A stretch of 64,000 nt of DNA from Corticimicrobacter populi. Lineage in GTDB: Bacteria > Pseudomonadota > Gammaproteobacteria > Burkholderiales > Burkholderiaceae_B. The position numbers and the translations under genes were made by a program. The notes below the pieces were generated by a model. It saw nothing but the letters and a program-made list of their open reading frames with translations, did no database searches and had not been told where the DNA came from. Positions 37,126-46,170 of this stretch are shown here, piece by piece. The stretch lies in the NCBI RefSeq assembly GCF_003123725.1, contig NZ_QETA01000005.1, positions 124,001 to 188,000 of the forward strand, read 5' to 3'. Each line of letters begins with the position of its first letter. Within the stretch, counting starts at the first letter, position 1.

Positions 37126-38877
37126 ATGAAAGAGAGCACGACCTATACGCAAGGTCCCTTCCGTCAACTTGATCTGGCATCGCGCATCAACCAGGCGCGC
37201 TTCAGTTCTTCACTGTCGCCCGAAGCGGCCATGCTGGCGTGGATGGACTGGCTCTCGCATCTGGCTACCTCGCCGGGCAAGAAGCTCGAATTGCTGATGG
37301 CCGGCATGCAGAACTGGGGGCGGTTCTTCAACTATCTCCAGGAATGCATGACTACGCCGCTCGGTGAAACGCGCGATTGTGTGGATCGTCCTGTGAGCGA
37401 TCGCCGCTTTGCCGCACCCGAATGGCAGTACTGGCCGTTCAATGCCCTGCACCAGGGTTTTTTGCTCGGCCAGGAGTGGCTGGCACAGGCCACGACCCAG
37501 GTCTGGGGTGTCGAGAAAAAGCATGAGGATTTCGTCTCGTTCTATGCTCGCCAGTGGCTCGACATGTTCTCGCCGGGCAACCAACTACTGACCAATCCGG
37601 TTGTGCTGCGTCGCACGCTCGAGGAACGTGGTGCCAACCTGCTGCGTGGCGTCAGCAACTGGCAGGACGATGTGCGTCGTCTGGTGGCAGAGGAGTCTCC
37701 CGAAGGCACCGAAAATTTCGTGCCGGGTCAGAGCGTGGCTCGTACTCCCGGCAAAGTCGTTTTCCGCAACCGACTGATCGAGCTGATCCAGTACACGCCG
37801 ACCACCGACAAGGTCAAGGCCGAGCCGATTCTGATCGTCCCGGCCTGGATCATGAAGTACTACATCCTTGACCTGTCCGAGCACAATTCGATGGTCAAGT
37901 ATCTGGTTGACCAGGGCCATACCGTATTCTGCATTTCCTGGAAGAATCCCGACGAAGGCGACCGCCACCTCGGGATGGACGACTATCTCGATCTGGGACT
38001 GGGGGCAGCCATTGATGCCGTCACGACCATCGTGCCCAAGGCCAGGGTGCATGCCACCGGCTATTGTCTGGGCGGTACGCTGCTGGCGATTGCAGCAGCC
38101 CGCATGGCTCGCGATGGTGATGACCGACTGGCCTCCCTGACGTTCTTTGCTGCGCAGACCGATTTCAGCGAGCCGGGCGAGCTGGCGCTGTTCATCAACG
38201 AAAGCCAGATCAGCCTGCTCGAGGCGCAAATGCAGCAAAAGGGCTACCTGGCTGCCGAACAGATGGCCGGTGCCTTCCAGATGCTGCGCTCCTACGACCT
38301 GCTCTGGTCGAAGATCGTCAACGAATATCTGCTGGGCGAGCGCCGGCCGCTTAATGACCTGATGGCCTGGAATGCCGATGCGACCCGCATGCCGGCCCAC
38401 ATGCACGCGCAGTACCTGCGCCGCCTGTTCCTCAACAATGAGTTGAGTCGCGGGGTCTATACCGTTGGCGACAAGCCGGTGTTCGTCAGCGATATCAAGG
38501 TACCGATGTTTGCGGTGGGTACCGTGTCCGATCACGTAGCTCCCTGGCGCTCGGTATACAAGCTGAACAGTCTGGCCGATACCAGCGAAGTGACCTTCCT
38601 GCTGACCAGCGGCGGCCACAATGCCGGCATCGTCAGCGAGCCGGGCCGGCCACGTCGCAGCTATCAGGTCCATACCCACACGCATGGCAACAAGGCACTT
38701 GATCCCGATACCTGGCAGGCGCAGACACCCGTCACCGAAGGCTCATGGTGGCCCGAGTGGCAACGCTGGCTGGCAGCCCATTCCGGAGCCGAGGTGGCAC
38801 CGCCGAGCATGGGGGCCCCTCGCAAGGGCTACGACATCGTGTGTGATGCCCCGGGCGAGTACGTACTGCAGAAGTGA
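37126..38877 (+). CDS. phaC: Class I poly(3-hydroxyalkanoate) synthase
   Basis: 583 aa alpha/beta-hydrolase that polymerises (R)-3-hydroxyacyl-CoA into PHA on granules. Catalytic residues are visible: the lipase-box-like GYCLGGT with nucleophile Cys314, Asp469 in VSDHVAPW and His498 in SGGHNAGI. The N-terminal ~180 residues form the class I granule/dimer region (WPFNALHQGFLLGQEWL). The family block PAWIMKYYILDLSEHNSMVKYLVDQGHTVF precedes the active site. Length and spacing match class I enzymes such as that of Cupriavidus (589 aa). It heads the phaC-phasin-like-phaB-pta-ackA run. Confidence 0.95.
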   Translation: MKESTTYTQGPFRQLDLASRINQARFSSSLSPEAAMLAWMDWLSHLATSPGKKLELLMAGMQNWGRFFNYLQECMTTPLGETRDCVDRPVSDRRFAAPEWQYWPFNALHQGFLLGQEWLAQATTQVWGVEKKHEDFVSFYARQWLDMFSPGNQLLTNPVVLRRTLEERGANLLRGVSNWQDDVRRLVAEESPEGTENFVPGQSVARTPGKVVFRNRLIELIQYTPTTDKVKAEPILIVPAWIMKYYILDLSEHNSMVKYLVDQGHTVFCISWKNPDEGDRHLGMDDYLDLGLGAAIDAVTTIVPKARVHATGYCLGGTLLAIAAARMARDGDDRLASLTFFAAQTDFSEPGELALFINESQISLLEAQMQQKGYLAAEQMAGAFQMLRSYDLLWSKIVNEYLLGERRPLNDLMAWNADATRMPAHMHAQYLRRLFLNNELSRGVYTVGDKPVFVSDIKVPMFAVGTVSDHVAPWRSVYKLNSLADTSEVTFLLTSGGHNAGIVSEPGRPRRSYQVHTHTHGNKALDPDTWQAQTPVTEGSWWPEWQRWLAAHSGAEVAPPSMGAPRKGYDIVCDAPGEYVLQK

Positions 38878-38973
38878 GCAGGAGGTGGCAGATATGCGGA
38901 TAACCATAGGTATGCGGTGTATTGGCAGATCTGCACGACTAATTTTCATTCATGGATGTCACAGGAGAAGGCG

Positions 38974-39300
38974 ATGAGTCTGAATCAAGTTCCCGCAGCG
39001 CTGTACCAGGCCAACCTTGCATTCGCCCAGCGTATCGGGCGCTTGCTGCAGGAGCATCAGCAGAAATGGCTGGCGCTTGGCGTCCAGTCCGTGACGGAAG
39101 ACTATGCCCGGCTGAGCAACGAATCGGCCGAGGCGTTCCGGGCCTGGCAGAAGGCCTCGGCCGCCGCACTGGGCGAGCTGGGGCAGGGTGCGCAGGCACC
39201 GGCATCGGAGTTCTGGAATCAGCTTGCGCGACAGGCTGAAGCAACCCAGGCGTTCTGGGCAAGTGCAATCGCAAAGCAAGGAGATAAAAATGTCAAATAA
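38974..39300 (+). CDS. Small phasin-like protein of the PHA operon
   Basis: 108 aa, start supported by the AGGAGAAGG site just upstream. It is helical and amphipathic (LYQANLAFAQRIGRLLQEHQQKWLALGVQSVTEDYARLSNESAEAFRAWQKASA), with many Ala, Gln and Trp and no signal peptide, the character of granule-coating phasins or PhaM-like proteins, though shorter than classic PhaP (about 190 aa). It lies between phaC and phaB and overlaps phaB by 11 bp. Role at the granule surface is inferred from position and helicity. Confidence 0.65.
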   Translation: MSLNQVPAALYQANLAFAQRIGRLLQEHQQKWLALGVQSVTEDYARLSNESAEAFRAWQKASAAALGELGQGAQAPASEFWNQLARQAEATQAFWASAIAKQGDKNVK

Positions 39301-40036
39301 ACGTACCGCGCTGGTCACCGGCGGACAAGGCGGGATTGGCCAGGCTATTGCCCGCGCCTTCTACGACGCAGGCCACCAGGTGCTGGTGACCTATCTGCCC
39401 GGCACCGAGGCGGCTTCCGAGGCCTGGCTGGCTGCGCAGACCGGTGCTGGCTACAGTTTCAAGGCCTACGAGGCCGATGTGGCCGACTATGGCTCGTGCG
39501 AGCGACTGGCTCAGAAGATCGCGGCTGATGGTCTGCAGGTCGATATCCTGGTCAACAATGCCGGTATCACCCGCGATGCCACGCTCAAGAAGCTAACCAA
39601 GGAAAACTGGGATGCGGTGCTGCGCACCAATCTGGACTCTGTCTTCAATGTCACCAAGCAGTTCTTTGAAGGTATGGCCGATCGCGGCTGGGGCCGGATC
39701 ATCAACATTTCGTCGGTCAATGGCTCCAAGGGGCAGTTCGGGCAGTCCAACTACGCCTCGGCCAAATCGGGTATCTATGGCTTTACCAAGTCGCTGGCGC
39801 AGGAGTTGGCACGCAAGGGCGTGACGGTCAATGCCGTGTCGCCCGGCTACATCGGGACGGAAATGGTCCAGGCCATTGCCCCCGACGTGCTGGAAAAGAT
39901 CGTTGCGCAGGTGCCGGTCGGTCGCCTGGGCAAGCCCGAGGAAATTGCTGCGCTGGTGACCTTCATCGCCAGCGACGTGGCCGGTTTCATGACAGGCAGC
40001 AACGTCGCCATGAATGGCGGCCAGCACATGTACTGA
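39290..40036 (+). CDS. phaB: Acetoacetyl-CoA reductase
   Basis: 248 aa short-chain dehydrogenase that reduces acetoacetyl-CoA to (R)-3-hydroxybutyryl-CoA, the PhaC monomer. Seen: TALVTGGQGGIGQAIARAF (NADP site), NNAGITRDATLKKLTKENWDAVLRTNLDSVFNVTKQF, INISSVNGSKGQFGQSNYASAKSGIYGFTKSLAQE with the Ser-Tyr-Lys triad, and VSPGYIGTEMV. The close match to PhaB is clear. The ATG at 39290 follows an AAGGAG site inside the end of the phasin-like gene; the frame to 39188 is a shadow of that gene. Confidence 0.94.
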   Translation: MSNKRTALVTGGQGGIGQAIARAFYDAGHQVLVTYLPGTEAASEAWLAAQTGAGYSFKAYEADVADYGSCERLAQKIAADGLQVDILVNNAGITRDATLKKLTKENWDAVLRTNLDSVFNVTKQFFEGMADRGWGRIINISSVNGSKGQFGQSNYASAKSGIYGFTKSLAQELARKGVTVNAVSPGYIGTEMVQAIAPDVLEKIVAQVPVGRLGKPEEIAALVTFIASDVAGFMTGSNVAMNGGQHMY

Positions 40037-40056
40037 CGTAATCCTGAGGTGAATGA

Positions 40057-41001
40057 ATGAAAGCAGAACATCAGTCTGCGGCAACCCATGGCCTGGGATG
40101 GCTGCTGGAAGCCGCCCGCCCGCTGGAGCGTATCCGTGCCGCCTTCGTGCACCCCTGCAACGAGGTCAGCCTGACCTCGGCGTTCGAGGCGCGCGAGCAT
40201 GGCCTGGTCGAGCCGGTACTGATCGGCCCCAGGAGCAAGATCGAGGCGGTCGCCGAACAGTTCGGGCATGACCTGGCCGACATCGAGATCCATGATGTCG
40301 AGCATAGCCACGCGGCAGCGGCCCTGGCCGTGCAACTGGCGGCCAGCCAGGATGTCGAGGCGCTGGTCAAGGGCAGCATGCATACTGATGAGCTGATGGG
40401 GGCTGTGGTTTCGTCGGCCGGCGGCCTGCGTACCAAGCGGCGCATTTCGCACTGCTTCGTCATGCAGACGCCAGCCTATCCCCGGCCTTTCATCATCACC
40501 GATGCGGCCATCAATATCGCTCCGGCGGTCGAGGCCAAGGTGCATATCGTGCAGAATGCCATCGACCTGGCCCGGGTGCTGGGCGTCGAGGTGCCGAAGG
40601 TCGCACTGTTGGCGGCCGTCGAGACTGTACATGTCAGCATGCAGGCCACACTGGATGCAGCCATTCTGTGCAAGATGGCCGACCGTGGCCAGATCACCGG
40701 AGGCGTGCTCGATGGCCCGCTGGCCTTCGACAATGCTGTTTCGTTCAATGCTGCGGCCATCAAGGGGATCCATTCCCCCGTGGCCGGGCAGGCCGATATC
40801 CTGGTCGCGCCTGATCTGGAAAGCGGCAACATGCTGGCCAAGCAGCTCGAATACATGGGCGATGCTGCCAGCTCCGGCATTGTGCTGGGTGCGCGCGTAC
40901 CCATCATGCTGACCAGTCGTGCCGATCCGGCCGATGCTCGCCTGGCATCGTGCGCCATCGGTGTCATCCTGGCTCATCATTACAGGAAACACCGTCCATG
41001 A
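40057..41001 (+). CDS. Phosphate acetyl/butyryltransferase
   Basis: 314 aa member of the Pta/Ptb family, moving an acyl group between CoA and phosphate. Seen: HPCNEVSLTSAFEAREHGLVEPVLIGP, ALVKGSMHTDELMGAVV, FIITDAAINIAPAVEAKVHIVQNAI and GQADILVAPDLESGNMLAKQLEYMG. The protein resembles the C-terminal enzyme part of annotated bifunctional enoyl-CoA hydratase/phosphate acetyltransferases but lacks a hydratase domain. It overlaps ackA by 4 bp, so the pair likely works as acyl-CoA to acyl-phosphate to acid plus ATP. Acetyl versus butyryl preference is not decidable. Confidence 0.9.
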   Translation: MKAEHQSAATHGLGWLLEAARPLERIRAAFVHPCNEVSLTSAFEAREHGLVEPVLIGPRSKIEAVAEQFGHDLADIEIHDVEHSHAAAALAVQLAASQDVEALVKGSMHTDELMGAVVSSAGGLRTKRRISHCFVMQTPAYPRPFIITDAAINIAPAVEAKVHIVQNAIDLARVLGVEVPKVALLAAVETVHVSMQATLDAAILCKMADRGQITGGVLDGPLAFDNAVSFNAAAIKGIHSPVAGQADILVAPDLESGNMLAKQLEYMGDAASSGIVLGARVPIMLTSRADPADARLASCAIGVILAHHYRKHRP

Positions 41002-42224
41002 GCAGTCTGTTGCAGAATCTGCCCGAGGGCGGCGGCTACATCATGGTGCTGAACTGCGGGTCGTCCAGCATCAAGTTTGCCTTGTTCGAGGTCGAAAGTG
41101 CCACGCATGGTGGCCTCAAAATTCCCCGTCAGGCATGGTGGAGTGGTCGGATCGAGAACATCACCGGCCAGCAGCCGGCCCTGGTGCTCGGGCGTTCGCC
41201 CGAGGGTGAGCCGGTCGATCTGAGCCTGGATGCCGATCCCTATCGGGCGGCTCTGGTGATGATCCGCCAGCGTGTGCTCGACAAAATCGGCAGCAAGCCG
41301 GTGATCGCGGTGGCGCATCGGGTCGTGCACGGTGGCCACAAGTATTTTGAACCGGTACGTGTTACCCGCGAGGTACTTGATGACCTCAGCAGCTACGTGC
41401 CGCTGGCACCGTTGCATCAGCCTTTCGCGCTGATTGCGATTGCCGAGTTGCTGGCGCTGCGTCCCGATCTGCCGCAGATTGCCTGCTTCGATACGGGCTT
41501 TCACCACACCACGCCCGACATCGAGAAGATGCTGCCCATTTCCTACCAGTATTGGGAAAAGGGGCTGCGCCGCTACGGGTTTCATGGCCTGTCGTACGAA
41601 TACATGTCGATCGTCCTGGCGGAGTTGTATGGTCAGCGTGCCCAGGGCCGCACGATCGTGGCTCACCTGGGCAGCGGGGCCAGCCTGTGTGCGATGAAGG
41701 ATTTGCGCAGCGAAGCCACCACCATGGGGTTCTCCGCACTCGATGGCCTGATGATGGGCACGCGATGCGGTTCCATCGATCCGGGGGCCGTACTCTATCT
41801 GATGGAGATCGAGAAGCTCACACTCGAGCAGGTCGGCAAGGTGCTGTATCACGACTCCGGGTTGAAGGGTGTTTCCGGCGTGTCCAACGATCCGCGTGTG
41901 CTGCGGGCGCACTCCGACACCAACATCCGTTGCGAACATGCGCTGGCGCTCTACGTGCGCCGGATTGTGCGCGAGATCGGTGGCCTGACCGCCATGCTGG
42001 GCGGGCTGGAAATGCTGGCTTTCACCGCCGGTATTGGCGAGCACAGTGCCATGATTCGCCGCCGCGTCTGCCGCGAACTGGCCTACCTCGGGATCGAACT
42101 GGACGAGGAATTGAACCAGTCCGATGCCCGCGTGATCTCGACGTCGCGCAGCAAGGTCAAGGTCGTGGTGGAACCCACCAACGAGGAATGGGTGGCTGCC
42201 AACATGGTGCTGCGGGCTGCCTGA
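40998..42224 (+). CDS. ackA: Acetate kinase (acetate/propionate family)
   Basis: 408 aa acetokinase making ATP from acetyl-phosphate and ADP. All family blocks are present: VLNCGSSSIKFALFEV at residues 16-31, AVAHRVVHGGHKYFEPV, IACFDTGFHHTTPD, GFHGLSYEYM, VAHLGSGASLCAMKDL, MMGTRCGSIDPGAVLYL and FTAGIGEHSAMIRRRVC. It starts in the ATGA overlap with the phosphotransacetylase gene. Clustering with phaCB suggests a joint response to excess acetyl-CoA. Confidence 0.94.
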   Translation: MSSLLQNLPEGGGYIMVLNCGSSSIKFALFEVESATHGGLKIPRQAWWSGRIENITGQQPALVLGRSPEGEPVDLSLDADPYRAALVMIRQRVLDKIGSKPVIAVAHRVVHGGHKYFEPVRVTREVLDDLSSYVPLAPLHQPFALIAIAELLALRPDLPQIACFDTGFHHTTPDIEKMLPISYQYWEKGLRRYGFHGLSYEYMSIVLAELYGQRAQGRTIVAHLGSGASLCAMKDLRSEATTMGFSALDGLMMGTRCGSIDPGAVLYLMEIEKLTLEQVGKVLYHDSGLKGVSGVSNDPRVLRAHSDTNIRCEHALALYVRRIVREIGGLTAMLGGLEMLAFTAGIGEHSAMIRRRVCRELAYLGIELDEELNQSDARVISTSRSKVKVVVEPTNEEWVAANMVLRAA

Positions 42225-42327
42225 AACCTGCTGCCCGAAGTTGAGGGAAGTCAAAGAGGAAAAGGGGGCTGTCGTGCTTTAATCCAGACAGGATGGTGCG
42301 ACAGGTCACCTTCTTTTTCGGATTTTC

Positions 42328-42756
42328 ATGATGAACCCGCTTTCAGGATATTGCCGCAGCAGATCCGCCGTCCCGACCGGGCGGTGGGCGCTGCTGGCGT
42401 TCCTGCTGGTTTCGTTGTTCCTGCGCAGTGCGATTCCGGTGGGCTACATGCCGGGCATGTCTCCGGGTGAGGATCGCACATTCAGCCTTGTCCTGTGCTC
42501 GATGGACGGGCCGGTCAAAACCATCATGCTTGATCTTGGCGATGATGGCGCATCGTCCGCGCCGGATGATGTTGTCGGTTCCAGTCCCTGCCTTTTTGCT
42601 TCCGTTGTTACCCAGGTCGCGCTGAGCGCGGCGCTTGGTATCTTGTCCATCCCGCAACGGGATGGCGTGGAGACGCTGCGGGATATCCATCCTGTCCCGA
42701 TAGCGACTTTCACGGCCGGCGCGCCGCTTGGTCCGCGCGCCCCGCCTCTGCTCTGA
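42328..42756 (+). CDS. DUF2946 family protein (copper-receptor neighbour)
   Basis: 142 aa protein with a hydrophobic N-terminal segment (ALLAFLLVSLFLRSAIPVGYMPG). It has the LCSMDG motif and a second Cys in the SPCLFAS stretch, matching DUF2946. Such proteins are small, exported or membrane-anchored, and often stand next to TonB-dependent copper receptors. That is the case here: the receptor gene follows on the same strand after about 140 bp. Function unknown; a role in metal handling is inferred. A second DUF2946 gene is at 53163-53546. Confidence 0.78.
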   Translation: MMNPLSGYCRSRSAVPTGRWALLAFLLVSLFLRSAIPVGYMPGMSPGEDRTFSLVLCSMDGPVKTIMLDLGDDGASSAPDDVVGSSPCLFASVVTQVALSAALGILSIPQRDGVETLRDIHPVPIATFTAGAPLGPRAPPLL

Positions 42757-42778
42757 CACTCCTAGATTGATCCCCTAT

Positions 42779-42812
42779 TTGGCCTGCAGTGCGGCTCCGT
42801 GTTGCAGGCCAA
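42779..42812 (+). promoter_or_regulatory. Perfect 10-bp stem-loop between DUF2946 and the copper receptor
   Basis: Inverted repeat TTGGCCTGCA (42779-42788) / TGCAGGCCAA (42803-42812) with a 14-nt loop. No T-run follows, so it is not a clear terminator. It might be a partial attenuator or mRNA processing structure, or an operator. Confidence 0.45.
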
Positions 42813-42893
42813 GTTATGTGCGCGCCCTATATCCCCGAGATGTAGCGTGGTGCTGTGTCCGCTCGTCGGTACGGCATGAATGAGGAGCTTGTT

Positions 42894-44912
42894 GTGAATT
42901 GCAGAAAAAAAATTGAAGTGATCCATCCTACATTGCTGGCACTGGCCATCGCTTCTGCATCGTGGGCGGTGCAGGCGCAATCGGCGTCGACGGTCCAGAT
43001 ACTGTCCCCTGTGGTTGTGACTGCCCCCGTGGTGGTGGCACCGCTGGTGGTCGAGACAGACCCCAGTGCACCCAGGCAACCGTTGCCTGCCAACGATGGC
43101 GCGGACTTCCTGAAAAGCATCCCTGGTTTTTCGGTGATTCGCAAGGGCGGTACGGATGGTGACCCGGTGTTTCGTGGTCAGGCCGGTTCGCGCCTGGGCA
43201 TTTTGCTGGATGGCCAGGAAATCTATGGTGGTTGCGGCAATCGCATGGATCCACCGACTGCCTATGTATATCCTGAATCCTATGACAATGTCCGTGTGCT
43301 GAAGGGGCCGCAGAGCGTGCTCTATGGCGCAGGCTGGTCGGCCGGCGTGGCGTTGTTTGAGCGCAATTTCGAGCGTTTCGATGAGTTTGGCTGGCGCGGT
43401 CACGCCAGCCTGATCTTTGGCAGTGCGGCGCGCAATGACCAGGTGGCGGACATGACTGTCGGCACGTCCCAGTTCTACGTCCGTGCCGGTGGTAGCCGTG
43501 CGCATGCTCATGACTACAAGGATGGCGACGGCAATACCGTTCATTCTGCCTATCGTCGCTGGAATACCTATGGCGCGGTGGGCTGGACGCCGGATGACGA
43601 TACCCGGATTGAACTGTCGGCTGCGCTCAGCGATGGTGAGGCAGCTTATGCTGATCGCGGCATGGATGGCAGCAAGTTCCGGCGTGAAAACCTGTCCTTG
43701 TTATTCGAGAAAAAAAACCTGACGCCGGTGTTGTCGAAGATCGAAGCGCGCCTCTACCATAACTATGTCGATCATGTGATGGACAACTACAGCCTGCGCG
43801 ACAATGTGACAGGCATGTTTTCTGCCATGAATCCGGATCGCCGCACCCAGGGCGGACGTTTCAGCGCGACCCTGACGCCTTCGGACGATTGGCAGGTCAC
43901 ACTGGGAACGGACTTCAGGCAGGATCGGCACCGTTCGCGGATGGGTATGGGCATGAACGAAGACATGGCGGACCGTTATCGCGACAAGTCGCGCAGTGCC
44001 AATCTGACATTCCGCCAGATGGGACTGTTTGGCGAGGCACAGTACGAACTGGATGCTCGCCAGCGCTTGATCAGTGGCTTGCGGGTGGACTGGCATGAAG
44101 TCGAGGACAAGCGGGCCGCGTCGGTGCAGCGAGGTGACAAAGACAAGCGGACGCTGCCCAGTGGTTTCCTGCGCTACGAAGCCGATTTCGAGGGCGGCTA
44201 TTGGTACGCCGGGCTGGGGCATTCGGAGCGCTTCCCCGATTACTGGGAGCGCATGAACAAGATGGACGAGACAGGCGACAGTGTGACGCTCAACGTCAAG
44301 CCGGAAAAACTGACCCAGCTCGATATCGGTGCCAGCTATAGCGAGGGTCCCTTGAGCGTGGCCGTATCCGGTTTCTATGGACATGTAGCCGACTATATCT
44401 CACTGGACTGGAGCGGCAACTCGACGGTCACGCGCAATATCGATGCCCGCATCATGGGCGGAGAAGTCGATGCCAGCTATCGTTTCAATCCCAACTGGCT
44501 GGGAACGGCCACGCTGGCCTATGTGTTCGGCCAGAACCGTACCGATGGCCGACCACTGGCGCAGCAGCCACCGCTTGAACTGCGGCTTGGGCTCAACTAC
44601 GAACAGGGTGACTATTCAGTGGGTGCACTGTGGCGACTGGCGGCGCGGCAGAATCGCTACGATAGCAACCAGGGCAATCTGATCGGTCGCGATTCGGGAC
44701 CCACGGCAGGGTTTGGCGTGCTGTCACTCAATGCCGGCTGGCGTGTCCACCCGACGGTGCTTGTGACTGCGGGTGTCGATAACCTGCTCGACAAGACCTA
44801 CAGTGAGCACCTGTCGCGTACCGGCAGTGGCGCAGTCGGGATCTGGCCTGCCAATATCCGTATCAACGAGCCCGGCCGGACCTTCTGGCTGAAGATGCAG
44901 GCCGAGTTCTGA
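42894..44912 (+). CDS. oprC: TonB-dependent copper receptor, OprC-like
   Basis: About 672 aa outer-membrane receptor from the GTG at 42894, which has a GAGGAG site 6 bp upstream; an in-frame ATG at 42876 would add six residues. The signal peptide ends near AVQAQ. A plug domain has GADFLKSIPGFSVIRKGGTDGDPVFRGQAGSRL and the OprC/NosA signature GGCGNRMDPPTAYVYPESYDNVRVLKGPQSVLYG. A 22-strand-type barrel ends in the aromatic terminus (KMQAEF). The signature is that of copper-linked receptors (OprC, NosA). It follows DUF2946 on the same strand. Confidence 0.9.
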   Translation: MNCRKKIEVIHPTLLALAIASASWAVQAQSASTVQILSPVVVTAPVVVAPLVVETDPSAPRQPLPANDGADFLKSIPGFSVIRKGGTDGDPVFRGQAGSRLGILLDGQEIYGGCGNRMDPPTAYVYPESYDNVRVLKGPQSVLYGAGWSAGVALFERNFERFDEFGWRGHASLIFGSAARNDQVADMTVGTSQFYVRAGGSRAHAHDYKDGDGNTVHSAYRRWNTYGAVGWTPDDDTRIELSAALSDGEAAYADRGMDGSKFRRENLSLLFEKKNLTPVLSKIEARLYHNYVDHVMDNYSLRDNVTGMFSAMNPDRRTQGGRFSATLTPSDDWQVTLGTDFRQDRHRSRMGMGMNEDMADRYRDKSRSANLTFRQMGLFGEAQYELDARQRLISGLRVDWHEVEDKRAASVQRGDKDKRTLPSGFLRYEADFEGGYWYAGLGHSERFPDYWERMNKMDETGDSVTLNVKPEKLTQLDIGASYSEGPLSVAVSGFYGHVADYISLDWSGNSTVTRNIDARIMGGEVDASYRFNPNWLGTATLAYVFGQNRTDGRPLAQQPPLELRLGLNYEQGDYSVGALWRLAARQNRYDSNQGNLIGRDSGPTAGFGVLSLNAGWRVHPTVLVTAGVDNLLDKTYSEHLSRTGSGAVGIWPANIRINEPGRTFWLKMQAEF

Positions 44913-44971
44913 TACCCGGCATCTGTATGCCGGGGTGGTGGGCATGCCTGACAGTGTGCAGGTATGCCATG

Positions 44972-45012
44972 CCCGGCAATCTTTGTGTCTGGCCGACATG
45001 GAGATTGCCGGG
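44972..45012. terminator. Bidirectional terminator between oprC and the FAA hydrolase
   Basis: Perfect 11-bp inverted repeat CCCGGCAATCT (44972-44982) / AGATTGCCGGG (45002-45012) lies in the 111-bp gap between two convergent genes, about 60 bp past oprC and 12 bp past the hydrolase stop. Confidence 0.6.
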
Positions 45013-45023
45013 GGCTCTGCGCA

Positions 45024-45725
45024 TCAGCGGGCAGTGGCACCGATCGTAAAGCGGAAGCTGTCCAGTCCGTCGATTCCGCCTTCGACCACATCGCCCGGCT
45101 TGAGCGCCGAGACGCCTGCCGGCGTACCGGTGAAGATCAGGTCGCCGGGTTGCAGGGCGACCGAGGTGGACAGGTCACTGATGACTTCGGCCACCGACCA
45201 GATCTGGTCGGCCAGCGATCCCTGCTGGCGAATTTCGCCGTTGACGCTGAGCCAGATGCGGGCGTCGTCCGGGTGTCCGGTTTCCGAGACGGGGTGCAGC
45301 GCGGTCACGGGGCCGGAGGCGTCGAAGCCCTTGGCCCAGTCCCAGGGGCGGCCCTGTTTCTTGGCGATGGTCTGCAGGTCGCGGCGCGTCAGGTCGACAC
45401 CCACGCCGTAGCCCCAGACGTGTTCCAGGGCCTGCTCGGTGGAGATGTTGGCACCGCCGGTGCCGATGGCGACCACCAGTTCGACTTCATGGTGGAAGTC
45501 CGAGGTCAGCGGCGGGTAGGCGATGGTGCCGGTGGCCGGTACGATGGCATCGGCCGGCTTGCCGAAGAAAAAGGGCGGCTCGCGATCGGGATCGTGGCCC
45601 ATCTCCCGTGCGTGGTCGGCATAATTGCGGCCGACGCAGAAAACACGTCGCAGGGGAAAACGCGCTGCCTGGCCGTGGACGGCGACGGAAGGTACTGTGG
45701 GCGGGACGATGACAAACTCGGACAT
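45024..45725 (-). CDS. Fumarylacetoacetate hydrolase family protein
   Basis: 233 aa FAH-fold enzyme. Seen: FCVGRNYADHAREMG at the N terminus, PPFFFGKPADAIV, the metal/catalytic block FHHEVELVVAIGTGG (about residues 77-91), WAKGFDASGPVTALH and LQPGDLIFTGTPAGVSALKPGD. Members cleave C-C bonds in acylpyruvates or decarboxylate oxaloacetate; the short single-domain form is close to FAHD1/YcgM-type acylpyruvases. The ATG at 45725 follows a CAGGAG site. It stands alone, divergent from crcB. Substrate not known. Confidence 0.88.
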   Translation of the reverse strand: MSEFVIVPPTVPSVAVHGQAARFPLRRVFCVGRNYADHAREMGHDPDREPPFFFGKPADAIVPATGTIAYPPLTSDFHHEVELVVAIGTGGANISTEQALEHVWGYGVGVDLTRRDLQTIAKKQGRPWDWAKGFDASGPVTALHPVSETGHPDDARIWLSVNGEIRQQGSLADQIWSVAEVISDLSTSVALQPGDLIFTGTPAGVSALKPGDVVEGGIDGLDSFRFTIGATAR

Positions 45726-45778
45726 GACGGGCTCCTGATGAAACGATGTGCAGTACGATACCCAAAACGGAGCGCGGG

Positions 45779-46156
45779 ATGAACTACTTTTTTGTTTTCG
45801 TCGGTGCCGGTCTGGGTGGTATGGCGCGGCATGCCCTGAATATGGTGGCACTGCGCACCGGATGGGCACAGGTATTTCCATTCGGTACATTGACGATCAA
45901 TGTCGTTGGTTCGCTGTTGATGGGCATGGTGGTCGAGTGGCTGGCGCAGCGCATGGGAGCCACCCATGCAGGACTGCGCCTGTTCCTGACGACGGGGATC
46001 TTGGGGGGATTCACGACCTTTTCGGCGTTTTCGTTGGAAACGGTCATGCTGTTCGAACGCGGCCAACTGATGCTGGCCGTGTTGTATGTCGTGGCTTCTG
46101 TCGTACTGTCCGTGCTGGCACTGTGGGCCGGCATGGCATTGATGCGGCTTGCCTGA
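45779..46156 (+). CDS. crcB: Fluoride channel CrcB/Fluc
   Basis: 125 aa dual-topology fluoride exporter with four helices. Seen: GAGLGGMARHALNM, FPFGTLTINVVGSLLMGMV with the conserved Asn, and TTGILGGFTTFSAFSLET carrying the pore Phe/Thr signature. A GGAGCGCGGG site precedes the ATG at 45779. No fluoride-riboswitch consensus could be identified in the 53-bp leader shared with the divergent hydrolase gene. Confidence 0.92.
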   Translation: MNYFFVFVGAGLGGMARHALNMVALRTGWAQVFPFGTLTINVVGSLLMGMVVEWLAQRMGATHAGLRLFLTTGILGGFTTFSAFSLETVMLFERGQLMLAVLYVVASVVLSVLALWAGMALMRLA

Positions 46157-46170
46157 CCTTTGCTGCGCAG

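Noticed and set aside
40980-42254. 424-codon - strand open frame opposite ackA
   Set aside because: It mirrors a fully conserved acetate kinase gene and has no recognisable domain.
45726-45778. Fluoride riboswitch before crcB
   Set aside because: The 53-bp leader lacks the conserved pseudoknot sequence pattern; only a ribosome site is clear.
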